Source: Sphingomonas parva (ex Maeng et al. 2020) (GTDB lineage Bacteria > Pseudomonadota > Alphaproteobacteria > Sphingomonadales > Sphingomonadaceae). Taken from it: a stretch of DNA of 32,692 nt. The translations under genes were made by a program, and so were the position numbers. The DNA is taken from NCBI RefSeq assembly GCF_004564275.1, contig NZ_SPDV01000070.1, forward strand, positions 1 to 32,692, in the 5' to 3' direction. The stretch's first letter is position 1. Every line of letters begins with the position of its first letter. Below are positions 16,401 through 28,400 of this stretch, one piece after another. The notes under the pieces were generated by a model that ran no database searches, was not told the DNA's origin, and saw only the letters and a program-made list of their open reading frames with translations.

Positions 16401-19400
16401 GTGCCGATGCCGACGTTCTCGGTCACCGAGAATGCGTAGGACCCCGGCATCGAATTCTGCTCGTTCCGATCCTCGATATAGACGTTGTAGCTGTAGGTGT
16501 CGGAGACGCCGCCCAGCCCGTCATTGGCGCGAAGGCCCAAGGTGGCGATGCGGACTTCCAGGATGCCGTTGCCGTTGGTGTCGTAATAATAGCCCGCATC
16601 CTGGCCATATTGACCGAGGGTGCCGCTCAGCCAGCCGGTGGTAAAATTCGCACTGGTCACCTGGATGTGGTTGCCGTTCACCTGGAACCAACCGTTCGAA
16701 TTGCCGCTCACAATCTCCAGGGCAGGCGTGGCACCATCAGGATCGGAGAGGCCGAAGCGCGCCTGCAGCGACCAGGCGTGGGTTTCGCTGCCCATCGTCG
16801 CGGTAAAGACGTTGCTCGCCTCGAGCACGAGGTTGTTGGGCCGCTCGTTGACGTTCTGAACGGCGACGGTGACGTTTGCCGAGGCCTGGTAATAGGCGCC
16901 CACCCCCTGATTGTCGCGGACGATCACCGAATAGGTGGTCGGCGTGGTCATCGTCTCGTAATTGAGCGCAGCGGCGGTGGTGATGACGCCGGTGGTCGTG
17001 TTGATCGCATAGCGGCCGTCGGAGGAAGTGGTGCTCGCCGCACCGGCGTTGGAAAAATAGAAGCGGTGCTGGCCGAACGCGCCTGCCGTGGAATCGTCGT
17101 CCCATGCCACGGCCTGGCCGACGACGGTGCCGACCGCCTGATTCTCATTGACGCCGAACGAGTAGCTGCCCTGCGACAAGGAGACCGGGTCGTTCATGTC
17201 CGAGACGTAGACGTGCGTGGTGGCATTGCCGGAGGTGAGCACGCCGTCGGTGGCGCGGACGACGACAGCGCCGAGATAGGCGTCGAGACGGCCGTCGCCG
17301 TTGACGTCGGCGACGCTGTAGCCGGCGCTTCTCGCCCATTCGAAGTTGATCGCCGAGCTCATCGTCACGCTGCTGCCGGAGACCGAGAACCAGTTGCCGG
17401 GATTTGCGACGAACTGGAGCGTCGGGGTGGTGCCGTCCGGATCGGTCGGCGCGTAGCTGGCGATGACGGGCGCGGTGTACGCGCCGCCGGTCCACTCGTT
17501 TGGATAGACGTAGCGCGTATCGGTCGCCATGACCGGCGCCTCGTTGACGTCCTGGATGTAGACCTTGACGATCGTCTCGGCCGAGCGGAGCCCGCCATTG
17601 TCGTAGGTACGGACGCCGACGTCGCCGACGAACGCCTCGATGCGTCCATCGGCGTTGAAGTCGCCGACGGAATAGCCGGCGGCCTTCAGCGTCTCGAAGT
17701 TCAGCCCGGCAGCGAAGGTGATCTGGTTGCCCGAGATGGCGAACCAATTGCCGGGGTTGCGGGTGAATTCGAGCCGGGCGGTGTCGCCGGCATCGGGATC
17801 GCTGAACGTGAGACCGGCAACGGCCGTCCCAATGTTCCCGGGCCTCGCCCCGAGACCTGCCTCGTCGAAATAGGCGCTGCCGCCGCCGGCGGGCTGCGTC
17901 GGCGCCTCGTTGACGTTGGTGACGCCGATCGTCTTGACCTGGCTCAAGGCGGCTCCATTGGAGTCGACGACCTTGACGGTGACGTTGTGGCTCGCGGCCG
18001 CCTCGAAGTTGAACGCGGTGCCGACCGCGGTGATCAGCCCGGTCACCGGATCGATCGCGAAGCGGCCGCCGGCATTGTCGGTAAGGCTGAACGAATAATC
18101 CTGCTGCTCGACCGACGGCTGGTACCATTGCGCGCTGTAGCCCGCGGTTCCGTCACCATAGAAGCTGAAGAAGCGGGCGCCGGTGTCGGTCGCGGTGGCG
18201 GCGAAGCGGAACAGGTTGGTGTTGGCGATCTTGGCGCCGGTGACCGTGTCGAACACGCCGCCATAAAGGTCGGCCGAGGTCAGGGCGCTGCCGGCCGGAA
18301 GCACATAGCCTTCGATCCGGTACCAGCGATCCTGGACCAGCGCATTGCTGGCGCCGTACCAGAAATAGGGGTTGGTATCGGCGGCGCCCGTCGTCGCATT
18401 CTCCACGTTGCCGTTGGTGCCGAAGTAGAGGCTGTGCGGCATCGCGTTCTCGGGCTTCACGTAGATCGTGTATTTGTAGACCTTGGTACGATCGATCGTG
18501 CCGGCGCTGACGCCGAAGACGCCGCCGCCGGCCGGGTCGCCGGCCGCGCCGAACTGGCCGGTTTCGAGGACCTGCACCGACGTACCGGTCGGGCCCGTGC
18601 CGGTCACGATCCGCTCCTCGCCGGTGCCGCGTTTCGGCAACAGGGTGAAGTCGGTCGGAATCCGGTTCCGCTCGAGCGCGTCGGGATCGACCGGCGCGAC
18701 GACGCCGACCGGCGTTCCGGCCGCAGTCGTCGTCGGGGTGACCTCGTTGATCGACGGCGTCGCGGCGGTGCCCTGGCCGCGCAGCACCAGGCTGGTCGGC
18801 GGGGCGTTGACGACGACGGTCGTCGTGGCGGTCGCCGTGGCGGTCTGGCCGGCTTCGCTGGCGCGGGCGGTCAGCGTCAACTTGAGATCCTGGCTCCAGC
18901 CGGCCGGCGTGTTGATCGCCAGGCCGATGGCCTGCGCCTTGGTCAGCTTCCAGGTCGCCGTCGCCGTGTCGTAGGTGCCGGCGCTGAGCGTGACGCCGGC
19001 CGGGACGCCGGTGATCCACAGTTCGTGGACCTCCGATCCGTCATTGTCCGGGAAGGTGGTGTTGATCGCGAGCGGGATGCCGCCGGTCTGGGCCGCGTTG
19101 CCGGGCGCTGCGGAGAAGCCGGAGATCTGCGGCGTGGTCGCGACCGGCTTGAACGAGGTCGCGAAGCTGACGGTGTCGCTCCGCACCCCGCCGGCATCGA
19201 TCGCCGTCACCGAAACCGTCGAGTCGCCGGAATAGCCGGCGGGCGACAGCAGGGTCAGCGTCCGCCGGCCGAGCGCGTCGGCGGCGCCGAGCGTATAATT
19301 GGCGGGCGCCAGCAGGGCGCCGTTGTGCATGATCTCCAGCGTGATTCCGGCGGCGGGCGTGATGTCGTCGGTCGCCGTGACCGTCAGCATCATCGGGCTG

Positions 19401-22400
19401 CCTTCGTTGACGGTCTGGGCAGCGATCGGCTGCACCACCGGCTTGGCGTTGGTGCCCCAATAGGTCGCCCATTTCGCCTTGTAGGTGAGATCGGCCATGA
19501 TTCCGTCGCGCGCCGCGGCGGTGGTCGGCTTCACCTTCGCGGCCATCAGCGCGACCAGCCCTTCGACGTTGATCGTCTTGCTCACCCGGTTGCCGGCGAT
19601 GATGAAGTCGATCTTGTAGTTGGCGCCGTCGATGCCCGGCGTGATGTACCAGTCCTTGATCCTGGCGCTGGCGTTAGCGCCGACGATCGACACCAGCATG
19701 TCGTTGCCCGAGCGCTCGAACCACAGGTCCTGATCGGCAATCGCGCCGGCGCTGTCCTGCAGGCCGATCACGTCGATATCGAGGCCTGACGGATCGAAGT
19801 TTATGATCGTGTCGTTCCCCGACGCGCGGGTCATCAGATAGGTATCGTTCTCGAGGCCGCCGGTCAGCGTGTCGTCGCCCAGGCCGCCGTCGAGCAGATC
19901 GTCGCCATTCTCCGCGAACAGCTGATCGTTGCCGGCACCGCCGATCAGCGTGTCGTTGCCGTTGCCGCCATAGATGATGTCGTTGCCGTCGCCGCCATCG
20001 AGCACGACGTCGTCCCCGTCACCGCCGTAGATGATGTCGTTACCGGCGCCGCCCTCGATATGATCGTTGCCGGCCGCGCCGTGGAGCGTGTCGTCGCCGG
20101 CAAGGCCGTACAATTTGTTGGCGCCGGCGTCGCCGCGCAGCGTGTCGGCGAGCGTCGTGCCGACCAAATTCTCGATGCTGACGAAGGTATCGCCGGCCGC
20201 GGTGCCGAGGTTCGATGCCGGTGCCGCGAGATCGACGGTGACGCCGGCCGTGGCCGCCGTGCCGTTGACCAGGAAGCGATAGTCGGCGGTGTCGTTGCCG
20301 AGGCCGCCGTCCAGCACGTCGCCGCCGTCGCCGCCGCTGAGCAGGTCGTCGCCGTCGCCGCCTTTCAGCTGATCGCTGCCGGTGCCGCCGAACAGGCTGT
20401 CGTTGCCGAGGCCCCCGTCAAGCAGATCGGCGCCGTCCAGACCGTTCAGGACGTCGTCGCCGCCAAAACCCGTAAGGATGTCGCGGTTCTGCTGGCCGGT
20501 CAGCGTATCGGCCGCCGCGGTTCCGTCGAGAATGTCGTCGCGATTGCCAACCGTGATCGTGATCGATCGGGAGATCGTCAGAGGCGTAGCGGTGAGGTCG
20601 GTGGCGGTCACCGTCAGCGCGATGCTCGCCCCGGCCTCGTAATCGAGGGCAACGCCCTGCTTGAGACGGAGCGCGTTGCCGACGAACTCGAAGCGGCTGT
20701 CCGAGACGGCGTAGCGATAGCTGGCCGAAGCAAGGCCGGCCGTGTCGGGATCGGCCACCGAGAAGGTGGCGAGGGCGAGGGCGTCGAGTGCGGTGCCCGC
20801 CGCGACCCGGTCGCGTTCGTCGACCGCGATCGTCGCCGGCGACCAGCTCATCGCCGTCGGCGCCTCGTTGACGTCGGTGATGCCGATGGTGAGAGTCGTC
20901 TTCGCCTCGTTGAACGGGGCCACGCCGGCATTGTCCCGCGCCACGACGGTATAGCTCGCGCTCGGCGTCGGCGCCTCGAAGTTGAGCGCCGCCGCGGTCT
21001 TCACCGCACCGGTGAGCGCGTCGATCGTGTAGCGGCCGTCGGCTGAGGTGCCGCTCGTCGCCGTGCCGTTGAGGAAGTAATAGCGCTGCTGTCCGAATGC
21101 GCCGGACGCCAGATCCGGATCGCTCGCGGCGACGGTGCCGACCTGTGTCCCGACGGCGACGTTCTCCGCGATGGACATCGATTGCGCGGCGGGGAGGCTG
21201 TTGGCCTCGTTGAGGTCCCTGACGCCGATCGTGACGTCGCTCGCGGCCTGGTTGTAGGGGGCGACCCCGTCGTTGTCGCGCGCGATGACCTTGTAGGTGC
21301 CGGTCGCGCCGGCCTCGAAGCTGATCCCGGTGGCGGTCTTGATCTGCCCGGTGGCGGCATCGATCGTGTAGCGCCCGTCGGCCGAGGTGCCGCTCGCGAC
21401 CGTCCCGTTGAGGAAATAGTAGCGCTGGCGGCCGAAGGCGGTCCCTGCGCTATCCTTGTCGGTTGCCGTCACGGTGCCGACCAGCGTGCCCACTGAAACG
21501 TTCTCGTCCAGCGAGAAAGCGTGCGTGGCCGGCAGGGCGTTGGCCTCGTTGACGTTGACGATGCCGAGGGTGACGCTGGTCTGCGCCTGGTTGTAGGGCG
21601 CCGCGCCGGCGTTGTCGCGCGCGATGACGGTGTAGCTGGCGCTGGGATTCGCGACCTCGAAATCGAGCATCGCCGCGGTGGTGATGACGCCGCTGGTCGG
21701 GTTGATCGCGTAGCGGCCGTCCGCGGAGGTGCCGCTCGCAACGCTGCCGTTGAGGAAATAATAGCGCTGCTGCCCGTAGGCATGGGCGCCGTCCGGATCG
21801 CTCGCCGCGACGGTGCCGAGCGTGGTGCCGGCCGCGCTGTTCTCGGCCACGGTCCAGGCGAGGCCGGTGGGGAGCGTGTTGCGCTCGTTGAAATTGCCGA
21901 TCGCGATCGCCAGCGTGGCGTCGGAGACGCCGCCCTTGCCGTCCGACGCGCGGACGGCGACCGTGTGGCTCTGGGCGGCCTCGAAATTGAGAAGCGCCGG
22001 CGTCTTCACGGTGATCGCGCCGCCGGTGCTGATCGCGAAGCGTCCGCCCGCGTCGTCGAGCAGGCTGAAGGTCAGCGTATCGCCGTCGATGTCGGAGGCG
22101 GTCACGCTGCCGACCGGCGTGCCGGCGACGGTGGGGCTTCCCGCCCCCGCTTCGGCCACGGAGAGGGCGCCGCCGCCGACGATTGTGATCGCACCCGGCG
22201 CGTCATTCGCCGCGGCGACGCTCACTGCGATCTTCAGCTCGACCGCCTGGCCGTCGGCATCGGTGGCGAGGAGGCTGAACGCATCATCGCCGCTGACGTT
22301 TGCGCGCGGCGTGTAGGTGAATGCGCCGGTGGCCGGATCGAGGCCGCTGATCGCGCCCAGGCTCGGCTCGGCGCCGGCCTTGAGGCTGTAGGTGAGCGCG

Positions 22401-25400
22401 CCGCCGTCATGGTCGATCACGCCATAGCCGCCGCCGACGGCGAGGACGCCGTCCTCGCTCATCGTGAACGACCGGACGGTGTCGGGCGCCGTCGGTGCCG
22501 CCTTGCCCCCCTCGTGCCAGAACTCGGCGAGCTGCGCGGCGATCGCCTCCGGCATTTCGGCCGGCGCGGTCACGCCCGCCGCCGTCATCGCGTCGATCAG
22601 CCGGCGGGAATCGACATTGTCGAGGTAGTAAGCGTGGCTGGTCGTCTGCACCGCCCGCGCGACGGTGCCGCCGGTGAAGAAGCCGGTGAGCGTCACCGCC
22701 GACGTGCCGCCGATCACCGCGATGCGGAGGTCGTTGCCGACGCGGGTCATCCACAGCTGGTCGTGACGAACCGTCTGGTCGAAAGTGATCAGATTCGCGC
22801 CGCTCGCGTCCGTGATCGTGTCGCTGCCCGACGTCGCGCCAAAGCCGTAGGTGTCGATGCCGAGACCGCCGCTCAGGCTGTCATTGCCGTCCCCGCCGAC
22901 CAGGCTGTCGTCGCCGTCGCCGCCGATCAGGATATCGGCACCCGCATCACCGTACAGGCTGTCGTTCTCGCTCCCGCCGTCGAGCGTGTCGTCGCCGGCA
23001 CCGCCGGTCAGGCTGTCCTTGCCGGCGTCGCCGAGCAGGGTATCGACGCCTTCGCCGCCGTCGAGCCGGTCGTCGCCGGCGCCCCCTTCGAGGCGGTCGT
23101 TGCCGTCGCTGCCCGACAGGGCATCGATGCCATCGCCGCCGTAAAGCGTATCGTCTCCGAGGTCGCCGAGCAGCACGTCGTCGCCGGCGAGGCCGCTCAG
23201 CACGTCGTTGCCGTCGAGGCCGATCAGCCGGTTGCCGCCGTCGTCCCCGGTGAGCTGGTCGCCGAACGAGGAACCGGTGACGTTCTCGATACCGATCAGG
23301 ACGTCGCCGGCGGCATCGCCGCCGACCTGGGCGCCGGTGCTGCGCAGATCGACGGTGACGCCGGCGCCCGAGCGCACGTAGCGCACGGTATCGCCGGCCG
23401 TGGGGCTGGTGCCGACCGCGGTGTTGACGCCGCCGTCGAGCGTGTCGCCGCCGGCGCCGCCTTCGAGGATGTCGTCGCCGCTGCCGCCGGCGAGGCTGTC
23501 GACGCCGGCGTAACCGACCAGCACGTCGTCGCCGCCGAGGCCGGACAGGATCGCGGCAATGCTGCCGCCGGAGCCGACGAGCAGATCGGCGCTCTCGCTG
23601 CCGCTGAGCGCGGCGCTACCGGCCGCGACGAGCACGCTGGCGAGCGAGACGGCCTGGCCGTCGGCAAGCTGGAGCGTCTCGATCCGGCTGTTCGCCAGCG
23701 CCTGACCCTGAAGGCGGATCTGCTGCGTGGTCGAGCCGCCGTGGCGCAGGTAGAGGTCGTTGCCCGACCAGACGAGGACGAGATCGGTCAGGCTGATGGC
23801 CGACCCCAGCTCGAGCACGTCGTCTCCGCCGTCGCTTCCGGTGTCGTAGGTGATCGCCGTTCCCGAGTGGGCGAAGACGGCGTCGTAGATCGTGTCGGCG
23901 CCATGACCGGCATTCCAGACGTAAGTGTCGCTGCCGCCGTTGCCGAGCAGCAGGTCATTGCCTGCGCCACCCTCGAGCTGGTTATCGCCGCCGTCGCCGC
24001 CGAGCTCGTCATTGCCTGCGCCGCCGACCAGGCCTTCGATGCCGTCATATTCGTCGCCTGCTGCATCGCCAGTGTTCGCCGACGGTGCGAGCAGATGGGC
24101 ACGCACCGCCGCGGTCGCCGAGCGATAGGACGCGCTGTCGAGGCCGGAGCCGCCGATCAGCACGTCCTTGCCGGCTCCTCCGTCGAGAAGGTCGTTGCCG
24201 GTGCCGCCGAACAATACGTCATCGCCCGCCTCCCCGTTCAGCGTGTCGAATCCCGAATTGCCGGCGATGATGTCGTTGCCGAAGCCGCCGGCGATAACGT
24301 CGTCGCCGCCGCCGCCGGTCATCCAGTCGTCGATGCTCGTCCCGCCCATCGCCTGGGTCGTGCTGCCGTCAGCGCTGTCGCTGCCGGCGATCAGGTTGCG
24401 CTTGATCGTCCCCGCCACGTCCTGGATGTCGAGGATGCCGGTCTGGTAGAAGGCCAGCCGCTCGATCTGACCGGCGAGGCCGGCCGCATACCAGTCCTTG
24501 ATCGTCACGCTGCCCGCAACGCCGCCGATGCCGTTGATCTCCTGCTCGTCGTCGCCGACGGCCAGGACCAGGTCGTTGCCGCTGCGATAGAGGATGATAT
24601 CCTGGATGTTGATGCCCGGGGCGAATTCGAGCGTGTCGAATCCAGCGTCCTGCGAGATCGGACCGCTGGTCGGGACGACGAAGCGTCGTAGCGTCCCGGT
24701 CTGCGCGTCCCAGTCGACCTTGCTGCGCCACTCGAGGTCGAGATTGTCGAGTGTGCCCTTGTTGTAGGCGATCACCTCGCCGGACGTGGCGACGATGCTG
24801 CCGCGGGCATCGATCACATAGCCGGTTTGATACGCTCCGTTGGCGTAGATTACCGACCAGCCCGCGTCATTATAATCGTCGAAGATGGCGTCGTGACCGT
24901 CGCCGCGCGCATATTTGAACTTGTCGTCACCCTTGCCGCCGACGACGAGGTCGCCGCTGTCGAGACCGCCCGAGACGATGTCGTTGCCTTCGCCGCCGAA
25001 CACCTCGTCGATGCCCTGGTCGCCGGTCAGGGAATCATTGCCCTTGCCGCCGAGCACCTGATCGTTGCCGAGGCCGCCGACGACCACGTCGTTATCGTCG
25101 TCGCCGGAAACGAGATCGTCGCCGGTGCCGCCCAGGGCGATGTCGTTGCCTGCCAGCGCGCGGATCGAATCGTTGCCGGCGCCGCCGTAGATGAAGTCGT
25201 TGTTCTGGGTTCCGATCAGGATGTCGTTACCGGCGCCGCCAACGATGAAGCTGGTGATATCGCCGAGCTTGATCTGGTTGCCGTCGGCGAATTTCAGCCA
25301 CTCGACGCGCTTGAACGCATCGACGAACCAGTCCTTGAGAATGAGCTGGGCGCTGTCCACCTCGGTGCCGCTCGAGCTGTCGACGACGGTGACGATCAGG

Positions 25401-28400
25401 TCGCTGCCCGGCGTCGCGGTCGTGCCGCTGCGCTCCAGCCGGATGTCGCCGAGGGTGATCCCCGCGCCGAACACCACCGCGTCCTCCCCGCCGTCGATCT
25501 TGCGCTGAGTGACGCCGGCCGCCCTGCCCGCCCAGTCGGCCCGCAAGCCGCCGGCGAGACCGCGCTTCCACAGCTCGATCGCGTTCATGCGGCTGGCGAT
25601 ATAGTCCACTGTTGTGCCGGTGCTGAGCGTCGAGCCGCTCTCCTGGGCCGTATCCACCCCGTCGCCGAAGCGGACCAGATAATGGTCGCTGCCACTGCCC
25701 CCCTGGAGCTGGTCGCCGTCGCCCGCGCCACCGGCGAGGATATCGTCGCCCGCGCCGCCGAACAGTTGATCGGTCCCTTCGGCGCCTTCAAGCCAGTCAG
25801 ACCCCTCGCGCCCGCGCAGGATGTCGTTGCCGGCACCACCATCGAGATAATTGCCGTCACCGCCGAGCGTGCCCGCCGTTGCGGAGCCGGCATCGATCGT
25901 ATCGTCGCCGTCGCCGCCCAGCAGCCAGTCGTCGAGACGTCCGCCGTAGAGCGTGTCGTTCCCAGCGCCGCCGATGAGGTTGTCGCCCAGGTCCGAGCCA
26001 TGGATGGTGTCTGCGCCTGCCCCGCCGTCGACGGTGGCCGCGATTGAAATATCGACGCCGCGACGGTCCGTGACCGTGTAGTTGACGGATGCGACGGACG
26101 TGGCGCGATTGCGCGAGACGACAAAGGTCGCCCCCCCGCCCTCCTGTACGACGATCCCGTCGATCCAAACCAGCGACGCATCGGAGACACCGCTGACAAT
26201 GGTTCCCGTGCCGACGATCGGCGCCGATCCATTCGAGAGCGCGCTTGATCCGCTCGTAACGGTCGCCATCAGCTCGAACCGCACCGAGGCCTCCTCGTTG
26301 ATGCGCGTGCCGTCATCCAGGACTGCATCGTCCGACACGATGCGAGTGCGGACGAACAATTCGGTCGCCCCTGCCGCAAACTGAGCGGTCGTTGAATCGA
26401 CCCAAGTCACGCCATCGGTCGACACCTGCAGGCCGGGCGCGCCGACGGTACCGAAATCCACTCCCCCGCCGATTGCCGTGAGGTCGGTGAGCGAAAGCGA
26501 CACAGCGATGGCCTGCGTTGCGGCCTTCGACAGGCTGAGGCGGAAAACGGCAAAACCATCGCTTTCTGTGGCGAAGCTCGATCCGACGAGCAGCGTCGGT
26601 AGGCCGCTTTCCGTGATCACGGCGCGTGCGGGATCGCCAACCACCATCACGCCGGAACGGCTGGTCAAATTCGCGAGAAAGCTCTCGTCGATCTCGGCCA
26701 CGCCGTCGGCTTTCGTGGCGACCGTGAAGCTGGTACGAAACTGTCCGGAGGCAAAGGCGAGGGTGCCGCTCCCGCCGGTGAAATCGGCTCCGGTCACGGC
26801 GATGTCGTTCTGGAGGACGCCGTCGACGGTGTACCCGCGCTGGTCTGCCAGCCGCCCGCCCCTCAGATCGATCAGGTCGTTCCCGCTCGTCGCAGTGATG
26901 ACCGTCTGGCTACCGGTCTCGATCGTGTCGCCACTGGTGCCGAGGAACGCACCGCCGGCGTCAAATATCGCCCACTGCCTCATGCCGGTTTCGACGTCGA
27001 GGCCGGCAAGAACCTGCCCGGCAGAGACCTTGTTGCCGTCGATGCTGCCATCGATGACCTCGTCGAAGAAGACGTTGAAGCCGCCGATCCAGTCCGTATA
27101 GGCGCGCCGGTTGATGCCGAGCTCCGAGGCGCGCGCAAGAGTTACGAGCCACCCGCCCGCAAACGCGCTGCCAGGCGAGGCGCCCATGAGTGCGCTGATG
27201 GCGAGACTACTCTCGAGATAGACCTCGAACTCGCGTGCGACCGTGATGTCGCCGAGCAAGGTGCTCATGTCGAAACGACCGGCTGCACCGGCGCTCAAGC
27301 TGTTCGGATTGCCCCCGGCGTTCGCGAGGGAGGAAGCGATCGCGCGCTTCACGTAAATGTTGCCGCCGGCCATCTGGCCGATCATGCTGTTCAGGCCGAT
27401 GTAGCTTCCGTGGTTGACGAGGTTCGTCGCCCCGTTGGATCCGGAGAAGCGCGCGGTGATCGCATCCGTGTCCCGGGTTGAGGTCGGCCGGTAGACGAAA
27501 TCTTTCTTCCGCATTCCGTAGTTGCCGGTTTTGACCGCACCGGGATCGAGCAGGGTCGCGCCCGAGGCGGCGAGCACCGCGTTGAAGTTGCCCGCCACGG
27601 CGGAGGCGACGTTCTTGGCGGCGTCCTTCGAGCCGCCCTTCTTCGAATAGACGTTGGCGACGGAAAATTGCTGAGTCGCCTCATTCCAGACCGCATCGGC
27701 TCCAGACCGAGGCGTTCCGCCGAACAACGAGCCGATCACGCTTCCAACAAGCTGCCAGAACGCCACCACCACGATCGCCGCCACAAACGTCGCTGGATTG
27801 AGGCCCGACGCAAGGATCGTGCTCGCGACCCAGGAGCCGTAAGCCGATCCGACGGCAGCACCAATCTGGCCGCCCACGGTATCCGGCGTGTAGATTGCAC
27901 TCGCCAGCTTCGATCCCAGGAACGATGCCGCCGTACTCGCCAGCATCGTTGGCCCGATGTCGGTGAACAGATCGCGGTACTTCGTCACCTCGACGCCGTT
28001 CTCGACCACCACGAACTTCTCGCCTAGTCGGGTGATGTTGGTGATGATCTGGGAAACCACGGCACCGCCAAAACTGTTCGCCACCTCGGCGGACAGTCCG
28101 TTGAGCCCGGTGGCACGCACGAGTTCGGCAGTGAGGTAAGACGACAGAGCGCCGATGCCGGCGCCCTTGATATTACCCACCAGCGTGGTGCCGAAGCTCT
28201 TCGCGCCCTGATCGAGGATGTGGGTCGAAGGCGTTCCGTGAAAGACGTTCTTGTCGATGAACTCGCCGACGGCGCCAAGCACTGTGCCGATCGTACCAGA
28301 TGCCAGGATCTGGCCGAACGGGTCGGAGGTCAGCTGCTTGCCAAGGACCGAGCCGAGCGCCAGGCCGAGCTGCCCGCCGTCAAGGGTCGTGACGCCGCGG

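Noticed and set aside
13439-24691. Long open frames of 900-1060 codons on the plus strand opposite the giant gene (13439-16222, 16610-19789, 21521-24691)
   Set aside because: They are antisense shadows of GC-rich, repeat-coding sequence. Their products are low-complexity Val/Ala/Asp/Arg strings with no family features, and the minus frame is fully explained by RTX, cadherin and EF-hand domains.
19865-26035. Regularly spaced short repeats that could suggest a CRISPR array
   Set aside because: They are degenerate, in frame, and encode GGxGxD nonapeptides.
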